Below are positions 1 through 8,991 of a stretch of 21,390 bases of DNA, piece by piece (position 1 is the stretch's first letter; every line of letters starts with the position of its first letter). Where the stretch lies: positions 1 through 21,390 of the forward strand of contig DBWI01000001.1 in assembly GCA_002308915.1 (NCBI GenBank), in the 5' to 3' direction. Position numbers and translations under genes: made by a program. Source of the DNA: Christensenella sp. UBA1242. Its GTDB lineage: Bacteria > Bacillota > Clostridia > Christensenellales > UBA1242. The notes under the pieces were generated by a model that was not told the origin of the DNA, ran no database searches, and saw only the letters and a program-made list of their open reading frames with translations.

Positions 1-2573
1 ACAACATATTGTCTTTATTTGAAAGGGAATTAGCTTTTTTTGATGAACCACAAAAAATATTTAATGATTTTAATTCTGTATTAAAAAATAATATTGAAAG
101 CATAAAAAATTTAATAGAAAAAGGTGAGCTTGCGCAAATTCATAATAATTTTTATTTTGATATAAAAAATAATAAAATAAATAATTATTGCATTTTTAAT
201 AATATTATTTCGAATATTTTTGAGACTCAAAAACAAATAGATTTTAGGACAATTGGAAGCAGAAAATATCTATTCGATTATAAGGCGCTTATTCAAGACC
301 TTAACATATACTTGGCTTCTAACTATAAAATATTTTTGTTTTGTGGAAGTGAGCAAAGCGTTGAGTCTATAGGTACAATGCTTGTTCAAAATGGGCTAAG
401 TTATTCTTTTTCTTATGATTCAAGAATTGGCAAAGGTCAAATTATTTTATCTTCTGATGTTCTTGAATGTTCTGCAAGTTTTTTGGAAAGTGCAATGGTT
501 TTTATTGGAACAGGCGACCTTGTTAAGCATGTTAGAAAAATTCAAACTAAGCACAAAAAACGTGCAAGTGTGTACTTGCCTAAAATTGGTGATTATGTTG
601 TTCATTCAACTCATGGAATTGGTAAGTGTGTTAAAATTGAAAAACTTAATTTTAATGGGACAGAAAAAGACTACTTTGTTTTGGAGTACAAAGGTGGAGA
701 TATTTTGTATGTACCAAGTGAACAAGCAGATTTGATTACTGCTTTTCTGGGTGCAGAAGGTGAACCAAAACTTAACAAGATAGGTGGACAAGAGTTTGCA
801 AAAATAAAAGACAAAGTTAAACAAAGTGTAAAAGAACTTGCTTTTGATCTTGTTAAACTCTATGCCGACAGAGAAAAACAAAAGGGCGTTAAGTATGAGC
901 CAAACTATCTTTTGGATGAATTTGAAAATTCTTTTGAGTATGAATTAACCTCTGACCAAATCCAAGCCATTGAAGACATCAAAAAAGACTTATACTCTGG
1001 GAAGATCATGGACAGGCTTATTTGTGGTGATGTGGGCTATGGGAAGACAGAAGTTGCACTTCGTGCTGCATACAATGTTGTTTTGGGTGGCAAACAAGTT
1101 GCATTTTTGTGTCCAACAACAATACTTAGCGAACAGCATTACAAAACAGCAATAGCAAGAACAAAAGACTTTATGTGTAGAGTTGTAGTTTTGAACAGAT
1201 TTAAAACAAAACAACAAATTGACCAAATCTTAAAAGATTTGCAAAGCGGGCAAATTGATATAATTATTGGTACACACAGGCTTTTGTCTGATGATGTTAA
1301 GTTCAAAGACTTAGGGCTGCTTATTCTTGACGAAGAGCATAGATTTGGTGTCGAAGATAAAGAGAAAATCAAAAACTTAAAAAACAATGTTGATGTTTTA
1401 ACATTATCTGCAACACCAATTCCAAGAACACTCAATATGGCGATGACTGGAATAAGAGATATATCACTTATTGAAACGGCACCCAAAAACAGATTACCTG
1501 TGCAAACTTTTGTTGTTGAGCAGAGCCCAACTATTATTGAAGATGCTTGCAAAAAGGAGCTAGCAAGGGGTGGACAAGTTTTAATTGTTTTCAACAGGGT
1601 TGATAAAATTTATGAGTTTGGTGAGAATATAAAAGACATGTTCCCAAATGCTAAAGTTGGAATTGCTCATGGTCAAATGAACACAAAAATTTTGGAAGAT
1701 ACAATCTTAAGATTGTATAATGGTGAACTTGATATTTTGGTTGCAACAACATTGATAGAAAATGGGATAGACTTGCCACGAGCAAACACAATGATTGTTA
1801 TTGATGCCGACAAGTTGGGATTAAGTCAACTATATCAACTCAAAGGAAGAATTGGAAGAAGCGATAAATTGGCTTATGCGTATTTCACATTCAACCCAAA
1901 CAAAGTATTAACAGAAGAAGCATACAAACGACTTGATGCTATTATGGAATTTACAGAACTTGGTAGTGGTTTTAAGATTGCTATGCGTGATTTGGAAATT
2001 AGAGGTGCAGGCAATGTTCTGGGCAAAGAACAGCATGGTCATATGGCAAAAGTTGGCTATGATTTGTATTGTAAAATACTTGGCGAAACTGTTAGAGAAC
2101 TTAAAGGTCAAAAAGTTGCTCCAAAACTCGAGTGCAAAGTTGATATTTCTTGTCCAGCATTCTTGAATGAAGAATACATCAAAGAAGAAAGTGAAAGAAT
2201 TAAGCAATACAGCGATATTAGTCAAGTTCAAAACTATGATGAAATGGAAAATTTGTTAAAACAAACAGAGAGTATTTACGGAAAAGCTCCAGAAGAGCTT
2301 GTAAACTTATATAAAATTGCATTGATAAAAAATTTGTGTGTAAAGATTGGAGCAAAAAGAATACTTTGCACACCTATCAAGACTCAAATTTATTTGTATA
2401 AAAAAGATGAGTTGATTTCTAAAGAAGTTGTTAACGCTGTAAGCCATTTTTCAAATGTGTGTGTAATAAAATTTGAAGATGTGCCAATAATTGAGATGAA
2501 AATCAGTAACCTTACACTTCAAAATAAATTAGAATTTATTATGAAATTTTTGTTAGAGTGTGTAAATAGTTAA
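1..2573 (+). CDS. mfd: Transcription-repair coupling factor Mfd (5' part missing, window edge)
   Basis: Mfd is an ATP-driven DNA translocase that removes RNA polymerase stalled at lesions and recruits UvrA for nucleotide excision repair. The frame is open to the first base, and the TTG at 9 is an internal Leu codon. About 855 residues of a family usually near 1150 are visible, so the UvrB-like N-terminal modules are largely outside the window. Seen in order: an RNA polymerase-interacting domain beginning GDYVVHSTHGIGKC (about 594-635), a Walker A motif GDVGYGKTE (1025-1051), the DEEH box with RFGV (1329-1352), ATPIPRTL, and helicase domain 2 with TTLIENGID and QLKGRIGRS. The translocation (TRG) segment with RDLEIRGAGNVLG and the C-terminal D7 domain follow. 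DEEH replaces the DEEQ I know from other Mfd proteins. No terminator is visible after the stop; the next promoter begins within ten bases. Identification is firm. Confidence 0.97.
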   Translation, partial: NILSLFERELAFFDEPQKIFNDFNSVLKNNIESIKNLIEKGELAQIHNNFYFDIKNNKINNYCIFNNIISNIFETQKQIDFRTIGSRKYLFDYKALIQDLNIYLASNYKIFLFCGSEQSVESIGTMLVQNGLSYSFSYDSRIGKGQIILSSDVLECSASFLESAMVFIGTGDLVKHVRKIQTKHKKRASVYLPKIGDYVVHSTHGIGKCVKIEKLNFNGTEKDYFVLEYKGGDILYVPSEQADLITAFLGAEGEPKLNKIGGQEFAKIKDKVKQSVKELAFDLVKLYADREKQKGVKYEPNYLLDEFENSFEYELTSDQIQAIEDIKKDLYSGKIMDRLICGDVGYGKTEVALRAAYNVVLGGKQVAFLCPTTILSEQHYKTAIARTKDFMCRVVVLNRFKTKQQIDQILKDLQSGQIDIIIGTHRLLSDDVKFKDLGLLILDEEHRFGVEDKEKIKNLKNNVDVLTLSATPIPRTLNMAMTGIRDISLIETAPKNRLPVQTFVVEQSPTIIEDACKKELARGGQVLIVFNRVDKIYEFGENIKDMFPNAKVGIAHGQMNTKILEDTILRLYNGELDILVATTLIENGIDLPRANTMIVIDADKLGLSQLYQLKGRIGRSDKLAYAYFTFNPNKVLTEEAYKRLDAIMEFTELGSGFKIAMRDLEIRGAGNVLGKEQHGHMAKVGYDLYCKILGETVRELKGQKVAPKLECKVDISCPAFLNEEYIKEESERIKQYSDISQVQNYDEMENLLKQTESIYGKAPEELVNLYKIALIKNLCVKIGAKRILCTPIKTQIYLYKKDELISKEVVNAVSHFSNVCVIKFEDVPIIEMKISNLTLQNKLEFIMKFLLECVNS

Positions 2574-2581
2574 ATTTTTGT

Positions 2582-2609
2582 TTGCTTTTTTAAAACTATT
2601 ATGTATAAT
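2582..2609 (+). promoter_or_regulatory. Sigma-A-type promoter of the foldase lipoprotein gene
   Basis: TTGCTT (2582-2587), a 16-bp spacer, and a consensus TATAAT (2604-2609). The start site would fall near 2616, giving a leader of about 18 bases with GGAG at 2624-2627 before the GTG at 2634. The position of the -10 box argues against the upstream in-frame ATG at 2601. Confidence 0.6.
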
Positions 2610-2633
2610 AGGAATGTTATATTGGAGATTATC

Positions 2634-4277
2634 GTGAAAAATAAATTTACTGGATTATTACTTATATTTGTTCTAGCATTTGCTGCTGTGTTAAGCGGAT
2701 GTAGTTTGTTCCCAAGGAATATGGAAGCATATCTCAACAAATCAGTTTGCACAATCACTTATGCAGATGGAACAAAAGATGAAATTACAACAGAAAGCTA
2801 TATAAGTGCTTTTAATAGTTATGGCTATTCACTTGTTCAAAACGGAACTTCTTATGAAGATGCAAAAGAGCAAACATTAGATGTTCTTATTAACAGATAT
2901 GTACTTTTGAACAATGCCCAAAAGGTTATTGAACTTGATGATGATGACAAAAAAGAAATTTATGATGATGCTTTCACATCACTCAAGTCAAACTTAAATT
3001 CATATGTGTCAACAATCAGAACAGAATGGAAACTTGATGAACCAATTTCAAACGAAGAAGAAAGCGAAGATGTTGTATTGTATAAGCCATTTGAAAATGT
3101 TGCAGAAGTTGTTCTTGTTGACGGTGAGTATAAAATTAAACTCAAAGACACAACAGAAAATGTTCAAGCAACAAACTTTGCTTCACTTGATGCTGTTGTA
3201 AATGAATTCAAAGCATATTCTCTTACAGAAGACGGCACAAAAAATAGTGAAGTAAGGAAAGAAGCATACAGAAGACTTATTGCTCAACTTAAGAGAAATG
3301 AAGAAGGACGTAATTTGTCAAAAGATGCAGATAGCATTTTGAAAAGATATGCTGAAAAACTTTACAAGAATGCAGAAGAAAACTTATACATCACAAAGAT
3401 GGAAGAATATTACAAAGTTGATGGAACATATTCAACAATAACAGTTGCACAACTTTTAAACAAATACAAAACATTAGTTCTTCAATCAAAGTTTAAATAT
3501 AACGATGATAGTGATGCATTCAACACTGCAATGCTTGGTAGTCTTGCAGATGTAAACTATTTTGTAAACAAAGATTATTTCTATGTTTCACACATTCTTT
3601 TAAAGTTTAATGAAACACAACAAAAAGAATATGATAATCTTGAAGCAGAATTAAATGCTGGTTATATTCAAAGAACAGAATATAATTCAAGATTAAAAGA
3701 ACTTGTTGCACAAATTAAATCTTCACCAAGAGATGCAGAAGGCAAATTGGACACAGAAACAAAAGTTTCTGCAAACCAAGTTTTAACATCACTTAGAATG
3801 GATTTGGATGCAGCACATACAGATTCAGAAAAAGCAGAAATATTTAGAAATTACATGTATATGTACAGCGAAGACCCAGGAACCCAAAATGCCGAATATC
3901 CATATGTTATTGGTGTTAATGATAGCAAGATGGTAGAAAGCTTTACAGATGCATCAAGAGAACTTCACGAAGAAGGTACATTTGGTGCAATTAGTGGTCT
4001 TGTTGCATCACAATATGGTGTTCACATTATCTTCTATGAAGGTGGCGTGGAAAACTTATTTGAAGTTTCAGATGTTTCAACATTTGCACTTAAAGACAGT
4101 GATGTTGTTAAGTTAACTGAAACACTTTTGAACCCACTCAACAACAAAACAGTATTTGATAAAGTATTTGCACTTTTATCAAATGATAATTATTCAATAT
4201 TTGAGAATATGAATCTTAATATTCTCAAAAAAGATTTGAAGATAGAAAAGCATGCAAGCGTATACAAAGATATGTAA
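2634..4277 (+). CDS. Parvulin-type foldase lipoprotein (PrsA/SurA-like)
   Basis: Probable extracytoplasmic peptidyl-prolyl isomerase/chaperone anchored to the outer face of the membrane, helping secreted proteins fold. The GTG start at 2634 is preferred: GGAG lies six bases upstream and it gives a compact lipoprotein signal (KNK, hydrophobic run, VLSGC) with Cys23 as the lipidated residue. The ATG at 2601 overlaps the -10 box. About 547 aa. An N-terminal SurA_N-like helical region (about 50-260) contains a typical segment, LDVLINRYVLLNNAQK. A PpiC-like domain starts with VSHILLKF (His320) and ends with YGVHIIFYEGG (His464). These anchors are about 145 residues apart, against roughly 90 in a minimal parvulin. 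The excess is a charged helical insert (about 326-380) before YSEDPGT. Monocistronic, ending at a strong terminator. The family call is good; whether isomerase activity survives the insert is unknown. Confidence 0.85.
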   Translation: MKNKFTGLLLIFVLAFAAVLSGCSLFPRNMEAYLNKSVCTITYADGTKDEITTESYISAFNSYGYSLVQNGTSYEDAKEQTLDVLINRYVLLNNAQKVIELDDDDKKEIYDDAFTSLKSNLNSYVSTIRTEWKLDEPISNEEESEDVVLYKPFENVAEVVLVDGEYKIKLKDTTENVQATNFASLDAVVNEFKAYSLTEDGTKNSEVRKEAYRRLIAQLKRNEEGRNLSKDADSILKRYAEKLYKNAEENLYITKMEEYYKVDGTYSTITVAQLLNKYKTLVLQSKFKYNDDSDAFNTAMLGSLADVNYFVNKDYFYVSHILLKFNETQQKEYDNLEAELNAGYIQRTEYNSRLKELVAQIKSSPRDAEGKLDTETKVSANQVLTSLRMDLDAAHTDSEKAEIFRNYMYMYSEDPGTQNAEYPYVIGVNDSKMVESFTDASRELHEEGTFGAISGLVASQYGVHIIFYEGGVENLFEVSDVSTFALKDSDVVKLTETLLNPLNNKTVFDKVFALLSNDNYSIFENMNLNILKKDLKIEKHASVYKDM

Positions 4278-4288
4278 TATAAAAAACA

Positions 4289-4320
4289 AAAAATACCTTA
4301 ATTTCGGTTAAGGTATTTTT
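4289..4320. terminator. Bidirectional rho-independent terminator
   Basis: A 13-bp perfect stem, AAAAATACCTTAA (4289-4301) with TTAAGGTATTTTT (4308-4320), and a six-base loop. A T-run follows on either strand. It lies between the foldase stop and the convergent thioesterase, whose TAA stop (4319-4321) is inside the 3' arm, so it can serve both. Confidence 0.9.
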
Positions 4321-4726
4321 ATTTTTCCACAAGTTCTGTTAGTTTGTTGTGTAGCGCGCCAAAATTATTTTCGTCAAGTTTTATTAATTTGCCATCTTGA
4401 GAAATAAAACAGTGTTCGCTTTCACCTTCAAAAACGAGAGTGTCATTTGTAAACATTTTGTATTGAACAACAAGTCGTATTCCATTGTATTGTTTAATTT
4501 TTATATCGATTAGTATATCATCACCAAAGTGTGTAGGTTTTCGATATTTACAATTGTTCAGTGCAACAACAGGAGAGAATATTCCTTGTTTTTCTAGTTC
4601 AAAATAATCAAAGTTGATGTCTTTGAAAAATTGAACTCTTGCTTCTTCCATAAATCTTATATAATTTGAATGGTGAACGATTCCCATTTTGTCTGTTTCA
4701 TAATAATTAACTCTGTGTGTATACAT
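4319..4726 (-). CDS. Acyl-CoA thioesterase, YbgC/4HBT hot-dog family
   Basis: Single hot-dog-fold enzyme of 135 aa, the usual length for YbgC/FadM-type thioesterases that hydrolyse acyl-CoA or acyl-ACP thioesters in the cytoplasm. The active-site signature is at the N-terminus: YYETDKMGIVHHSNYIRFME, where Asp12 is the expected catalytic residue, followed by EEAR. The central helix-strand region (KYRKPTHFGDDILIDIKI) also matches the family. AAGGAG lies five bases before the ATG. Transcribed alone from a divergent promoter at 4744-4771, convergent with the foldase gene. Substrate cannot be told from sequence; family members range from short-chain acyl-CoA to 4-hydroxybenzoyl-CoA. Confidence 0.9.
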   Translation of the reverse strand: MYTHRVNYYETDKMGIVHHSNYIRFMEEARVQFFKDINFDYFELEKQGIFSPVVALNNCKYRKPTHFGDDILIDIKIKQYNGIRLVVQYKMFTNDTLVFEGESEHCFISQDGKLIKLDENNFGALHNKLTELVEK

Positions 4727-4743
4727 ATATTCTCCTTGCTGGT

Positions 4744-4771
4744 ATTATATTACAAACCATAACAAAATCAA
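4744..4771 (-). promoter_or_regulatory. Sigma-A-type promoter of the thioesterase gene
   Basis: On the minus strand: TTGATT (4766-4771), a 16-bp spacer and a consensus TATAAT (4744-4749). It is about 18 bases upstream of the ATG, leaving a short leader that carries AAGGAG. Confidence 0.55.
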
Positions 4772-4817
4772 AATGTTTGTTATATTTATTCCAAAGTTGA
4801 GCAAACAAGATATATTC

Positions 4818-4852
4818 TTTACTTTTTTGGTTAAATTTGATAATATATCAAA
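4818..4852 (+). promoter_or_regulatory. Promoter with palindromic operator over the -10, probably leaderless
   Basis: TTTACT (4818-4823), a 17-bp spacer, TAATAT (4841-4846). A perfect 17-bp inverted repeat, TTTGATA-ATA-TATCAAA (4836-4852), covers the -10 and the predicted start site. The ATG follows at 4855 with no Shine-Dalgarno in between, so a transcript from here would be leaderless. The inverted repeat looks like a repressor site; the regulator is unknown. Confidence 0.45.
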
Positions 4853-4854
4853 GT

Positions 4855-6189
4855 ATGAAAAAACGCCGCTTGAAAAAGTTATTACTTAAAAATAAAATTG
4901 TTGGATTAAAAGTTGTTAAATCCAAAGTTTTTTCATTCAAGAATAAAGTTGTTTATGAACAACAAAAAATAGATTTTGAAGCGCTGGACCAAGACAAAAT
5001 CAAAACAGAACAAGAAAAACTTGATGATGCAGAAGAACAAGTAACAAAACAAAAATCAAAAAAGAAAAAGGTTTGGAATTTGATTTTCTTCATTATAAAC
5101 CTTGTTGTTGTTGGCTCAATTTTAATTTATCAAGTAATGCATGAGAATATCACTTCTTTTGCAGATTTAAAAAACTTAAAAATTTATTACTTGCCAGTGT
5201 TGTTTGGAATTTTTGCACTTGTTATGCTTTTGGATACACACAGAACAAATTTTTTCTTAAGACGTTCAAACAGCAGGTCAAGACCGGCACTATGTTACAA
5301 AATGTGTGCAATAGGTAAGTATTATGACAATATTACTCCAATGAGCACAGGTGGCGAACCTGCACAGATTTTTTATATGAAAAACAGGGGACTTAGTGCA
5401 AGTAATTCAATTTCTGTGCCACTTGCAAGATATGTTGTTTCACAAATATCTTGGATGATTGTTGGACTTACTGCGGTTTTTATCATTATATTTACAGGTG
5501 TAATGGATGCTAATGCTATTTTAATTGTTGGACTTGTTGGCTTTGCTGCAAACTTTACAATCACTTCACTTTGTTTATTCCTTTCTGTTAACAAAAAGAT
5601 TGGAAGCAAGTTGGTTACAGGTATTTTGAAACTTCTCAAAAAAATGCACATAATCAAAAACTATGAAAAGCAATATGAAAGAGTTATGGATACCGTTTCT
5701 GGTTATCAAACAACAATGCAAATGTATGCAAAAAACATCTGGTCATTTTTGTATGCAATATTTATTTCAATTCTCATATTTGTTTTAACATACACAATGC
5801 CTTATGTTATTTACATTATGTTTGGTGGCACAAATTATTCTTTGTGGGCAAACATGCTTGTATTTGGTGTTATTGTTGAACTTGCATCAAGTATTATTCC
5901 AATTCCTGGTGGTAGTGGAATGAATGAAATTTCTTTCTCTGTATATTTTGCAGATATATTTCCAGCAGGTACTGTGTTTTGGGGGCTTTTATTCTGGAGA
6001 TTTATGACATACTACATCTACATTTTGCAAGGTCTGTTTATTACAATTTACGATTACTTTATTGGTAATAAAAAGTATTTGTGGCAAAGCAAAAAGTGGG
6101 AACTAGAAAACGAAAGTAATGTTTTTAAGGAAGAACAAATAAGAAAATACCAAATGAGCAGGTTAAGAAAAACAAGGAGTAAAAAATGA
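4855..6189 (+). CDS. Flippase-like / MprF-type multispanning membrane protein (UPF0104)
   Basis: Integral membrane protein of 444 aa related to the lysylphosphatidylglycerol synthase transmembrane region (UPF0104, TIGR00374-like). Such proteins move or present lipids across the membrane; the substrate here is unknown. The first 80 residues are cytoplasmic and very Lys-rich (KKRRLKKLLLKNK, later KQKSKKKK). About seven or eight membrane segments follow. The most diagnostic stretch is YYDNITPMSTGGEPAQIFYM with the downstream SVPLARYVV. The PIPGGSGMNE turn in a late membrane segment is also typical of the family. No aminoacyl-transferase domain is present. The ATG at 4855 is chosen over the TTG at 4837, which lies in the promoter. 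First gene of a three-gene operon, overlapping the next by four bases (ATGA). Confidence 0.85.
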   Translation: MKKRRLKKLLLKNKIVGLKVVKSKVFSFKNKVVYEQQKIDFEALDQDKIKTEQEKLDDAEEQVTKQKSKKKKVWNLIFFIINLVVVGSILIYQVMHENITSFADLKNLKIYYLPVLFGIFALVMLLDTHRTNFFLRRSNSRSRPALCYKMCAIGKYYDNITPMSTGGEPAQIFYMKNRGLSASNSISVPLARYVVSQISWMIVGLTAVFIIIFTGVMDANAILIVGLVGFAANFTITSLCLFLSVNKKIGSKLVTGILKLLKKMHIIKNYEKQYERVMDTVSGYQTTMQMYAKNIWSFLYAIFISILIFVLTYTMPYVIYIMFGGTNYSLWANMLVFGVIVELASSIIPIPGGSGMNEISFSVYFADIFPAGTVFWGLLFWRFMTYYIYILQGLFITIYDYFIGNKKYLWQSKKWELENESNVFKEEQIRKYQMSRLRKTRSKK

Positions 6190-7316
6190 GCAAAGTAGCA
6201 ATTATTGGTGGTGGTGCAAGTGGTATTGTTGCTGCTATTTTTGCAGCCAAAAACAACGATGTTACAGTTTTTTGTGAACAAACATTTGGGAAAAAACTTC
6301 TTGTTACTGGCAATGGTAGATGCAACTTGACGAACACAAAAAATTTTGACAAAGTCTACAATCAAGATATCAATGAATATCTTGAAAAATTTAATTACTT
6401 AGACACAATTGAATTTTTTAACAATCTTGGTTTAGAAATATATGTTGACGAAGAAGGAAGAGTTTATCCAATTTCCAACTCTGCACAAAGTGTGGTTGAT
6501 GTTCTTTTGCATAAAGCGCAGATATTAAATATACATATAAAAGACCATACAAAAGTTGAAAGTGTGAAGTATGGAGAAAAAATTCAAGTAATTACACAAG
6601 ATGACATTTTTAATTTTGACAAAGTTGTGATTTCAACAGGGAGCACAACACAATTTTTGGATGACTTACATATTGAGTATAAAGAGTTTAGGCCAAGTCT
6701 TTGTGCACTTGTAACCAAACAAAATACAAAACGCTTGTCTGGACTTAGATTATCTAATGTTTTGTGCAAACTTGAAAAAGACAACAAAGAGTATTTTGAG
6801 TTTGGCGAAGTGCTTTTTAAGGACAAAGGACTTAGTGGGATTTGTATTTTTAATTTGTCTAGTTATCTGGCAAGAAGTAAAAACTATAACGGCAAAATTT
6901 TTATTGACTTGTTGCCAAAACAAACAGCAGAACAAACTTTGCAAATATTAACAAATAGGCACAAACTTAATCTTGGTAATGCAATAGATTTTATGACGGG
7001 GTTATTCTGCCGAGAAGTAAACAAATATATTCTTTCTGTTTGTGGTATTAGCGAAGACAAGGTTTTAACTTCAAACGATATACAAAAAATTTGTGCAACA
7101 ATAAAAAATTTAGAATTTGATATTGTTGATAAATACGACAACAATCAAGTTAAAAGTGGTGGTATAAATCTTGAAGATTTAACACAAAATTTTGAACACA
7201 AAAAACTCAAAAATATTTACTTTGTTGGTGAAGTTTGTGATGTTGATGGCTTGTGTGGTGGATATAACTTGCAATGGGCTTTTACCAGTGGAAAAATTGC
7301 AGGTGAAAGTTTATGA
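6186..7316 (+). CDS. YhiN/HI0933-family FAD-dependent oxidoreductase
   Basis: Cytoplasmic flavoprotein of 376 aa, slightly shorter than the usual 390-420. It begins with a dinucleotide-binding motif GGGASGIVAA, followed by the family signature GKKLLVTGNGRCNLTN (about residues 36-51). It ends with GEVCDVDGLCGGYNLQWAF, the conserved C-terminal FAD contact. The family (COG2081, TIGR00275) includes BaiN, a reductase implicated in bile-acid 7-dehydroxylation, but most members have no known substrate, so no specific role is assigned. AAGGAG stands before the ATG. It is coupled to both neighbours by ATGA overlaps, so the three proteins are probably made together. Confidence 0.92.
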   Translation: MSKVAIIGGGASGIVAAIFAAKNNDVTVFCEQTFGKKLLVTGNGRCNLTNTKNFDKVYNQDINEYLEKFNYLDTIEFFNNLGLEIYVDEEGRVYPISNSAQSVVDVLLHKAQILNIHIKDHTKVESVKYGEKIQVITQDDIFNFDKVVISTGSTTQFLDDLHIEYKEFRPSLCALVTKQNTKRLSGLRLSNVLCKLEKDNKEYFEFGEVLFKDKGLSGICIFNLSSYLARSKNYNGKIFIDLLPKQTAEQTLQILTNRHKLNLGNAIDFMTGLFCREVNKYILSVCGISEDKVLTSNDIQKICATIKNLEFDIVDKYDNNQVKSGGINLEDLTQNFEHKKLKNIYFVGEVCDVDGLCGGYNLQWAFTSGKIAGESL

Positions 7317-8881
7317 TAAAAATAACACTAAACAAAGTAAAAACAAATTTTGATCAAGAGTTATTAAAAAAAGAAATTAGTTATTTATTAAAAATAAATA
7401 AAAAGATATCAAAAAATATTAAAATAATTAAAAAATCAATTGATGCAAGAAAAAAACCAAATATTTTTTATTGTTTAACACTTGGAGTTGAACTAGATAA
7501 TAATTTGGAAAACAAGTTTGATTACCCACAAATAAAGTTGGATTATTCTGGATTAAGTTATTCAAAGGCAAGTTGCAATTTTTCACCTGTTGTTGTAGGG
7601 TTTGGACCAAGTGGTATGTTTTGTGCTTTGGCACTTGCCAAAATGGGACTTAAACCAATTGTTGTTGAACAAGGTGGCTGCATTACAGAGCGTGATAAAG
7701 CAGTTGAAGATTTTTGGACAAATGGCAATTTGAACACATATTCAAATGTGCAATTTGGCGAAGGTGGGGCAGGAACTTTTAGCGATGGCAAATTAAATAC
7801 AAATCTTAACAATGAATATTGTCAAAAAGTTATCAATGAATTTTTTATTCATGGTGCACCAGAGCAAATACTTTATGACAGCAAACCACATATTGGTAGT
7901 GATAAGCTTAAAAATGTTGTTGTGAATATTCGTGAAGAAATAAAAAAACTTGGTGGGCAAGTTTTGTTTGATGCCAAGTTTGTGGATTTTGAAACAACTG
8001 ACAATCAAATTTCAAGCATAACAATTGAGAGCACAAAAACAAAAGAGAAAAAACAAATAAGAACAAACATTGTTTGTTTGTGTCTTGGTCATAGTGCAAG
8101 AGATACTTTTGAATTGCTTTACAAAAAAGGTCAAGTTATTCATCAAAAACCATTTGCAATGGGTGTAAGAATTGAACAAAAAGCACACAATGTTAATGTG
8201 ATGCAATATGGAAATGATTATGACAAAAACTTGCCAAATGCAGATTACAAACTTGTTGCCCATCTCCCAAATGGCAGAAGTATGTTCACTTTTTGTATGT
8301 GCCCAGGTGGAGTTGTTGTTGCATCAAGCAGCAATGAAGGTGAGATTGTAACCAATGGCATGAGCTATTTTGCAAGAGACAACAAATATTCAAATTCTGC
8401 ACTTCTTGTTAATGTTGAACCAAGCGATTATGCAAGCGAGCATCCCCTTGCAGGAATATATTTTCAACAAAAGTACGAGAAACTTGCATTTGAACTTGGT
8501 GGTGGAAATTTTTGTGCACCTGTTCAAAGTGTTGGTTCGTTTTTGTATAACAAACAAAATTTTGGCGAATGTTCATATTCACCAATGTACAAATTTACGG
8601 ATATCAAAAAGTGCTTACCACAATTTGTTGGTGAAAGTTTGGAACTTGGCATAAAAACCTTTAATCAAAAATATAAAGGTTTTGCACAAGATGATGATAT
8701 ATTGATTGCTATTGAATCTAGAAGCAGTTGCCCGCTAACACTTGTTAGAGATGAAAACAACCAAAGCAACATAAAAGGTATTTATCCTTGTGGCGAAGGC
8801 GCAGGGTATGCTGGTGGAATTATTTCTGCTGCAGTTGACGGAATAAAGACAGCAGAAAAAATAATGGATAGTTTAATATAA
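7313..8881 (+). CDS. COG2509-family FAD-dependent dehydrogenase (uncharacterised)
   Basis: Flavoprotein of 522 aa, typical length for COG2509 NAD(FAD)-utilising dehydrogenases. Residues 1-90 form the small basic N-terminal domain found in this family (ITLNKVKTNF, then DARKKPNIFYCL). The FAD-binding motif VVGFGPSGMFCALALAKMG follows near residue 100. The highly conserved QFGEGGAGTFSDGKLNT block comes at about 145-161. The C-terminus has PCGEGAGYAGGIISAAVDG, which closes the FAD site. No reaction is established for the family. Last gene of the operon, overlapping the preceding stop (ATGA) and followed by a terminator at 8947. Two flavoproteins of related fold in direct succession suggest a shared redox pathway or an old duplication. 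Confidence 0.9.
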   Translation: MIKITLNKVKTNFDQELLKKEISYLLKINKKISKNIKIIKKSIDARKKPNIFYCLTLGVELDNNLENKFDYPQIKLDYSGLSYSKASCNFSPVVVGFGPSGMFCALALAKMGLKPIVVEQGGCITERDKAVEDFWTNGNLNTYSNVQFGEGGAGTFSDGKLNTNLNNEYCQKVINEFFIHGAPEQILYDSKPHIGSDKLKNVVVNIREEIKKLGGQVLFDAKFVDFETTDNQISSITIESTKTKEKKQIRTNIVCLCLGHSARDTFELLYKKGQVIHQKPFAMGVRIEQKAHNVNVMQYGNDYDKNLPNADYKLVAHLPNGRSMFTFCMCPGGVVVASSSNEGEIVTNGMSYFARDNKYSNSALLVNVEPSDYASEHPLAGIYFQQKYEKLAFELGGGNFCAPVQSVGSFLYNKQNFGECSYSPMYKFTDIKKCLPQFVGESLELGIKTFNQKYKGFAQDDDILIAIESRSSCPLTLVRDENNQSNIKGIYPCGEGAGYAGGIISAAVDGIKTAEKIMDSLI

Positions 8882-8946
8882 AAAAACAAATTGGGCTAAC
8901 TTTGTGTAACTATTCAAAAAGGAAAAATCAAAATTTCTAAACAAAT

Positions 8947-8976
8947 AAAAAAGACAGATTTATTTCTGTCTTTTTT
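8947..8976 (+). terminator. Rho-independent terminator after the flavoprotein operon
   Basis: A 12-bp perfect stem, AAAAAAGACAGA (8947-8958) with TCTGTCTTTTTT (8965-8976), a six-base loop TTTATT and seven consecutive T. No other gene-like signal is visible between 8882 and 8990. Confidence 0.92.
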
Positions 8977-8991
8977 TAAGTCCTTTTTTAT

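Noticed and set aside
1139..1594. 151-codon antisense frame inside mfd
   Set aside because: No ribosome site, no recognisable domain, and it lies opposite strongly conserved helicase motifs; it is a shadow frame.
9..2573. mfd as a truncated pseudogene beginning at the TTG at position 9
   Set aside because: The frame is open upstream to base 1, so the missing N-terminus is a window-edge effect.
7793..8263. Several overlapping antisense frames in the COG2509 gene
   Set aside because: Low-complexity Phe/Leu/Cys-rich translations without start signals; typical of AT-rich reverse strands.
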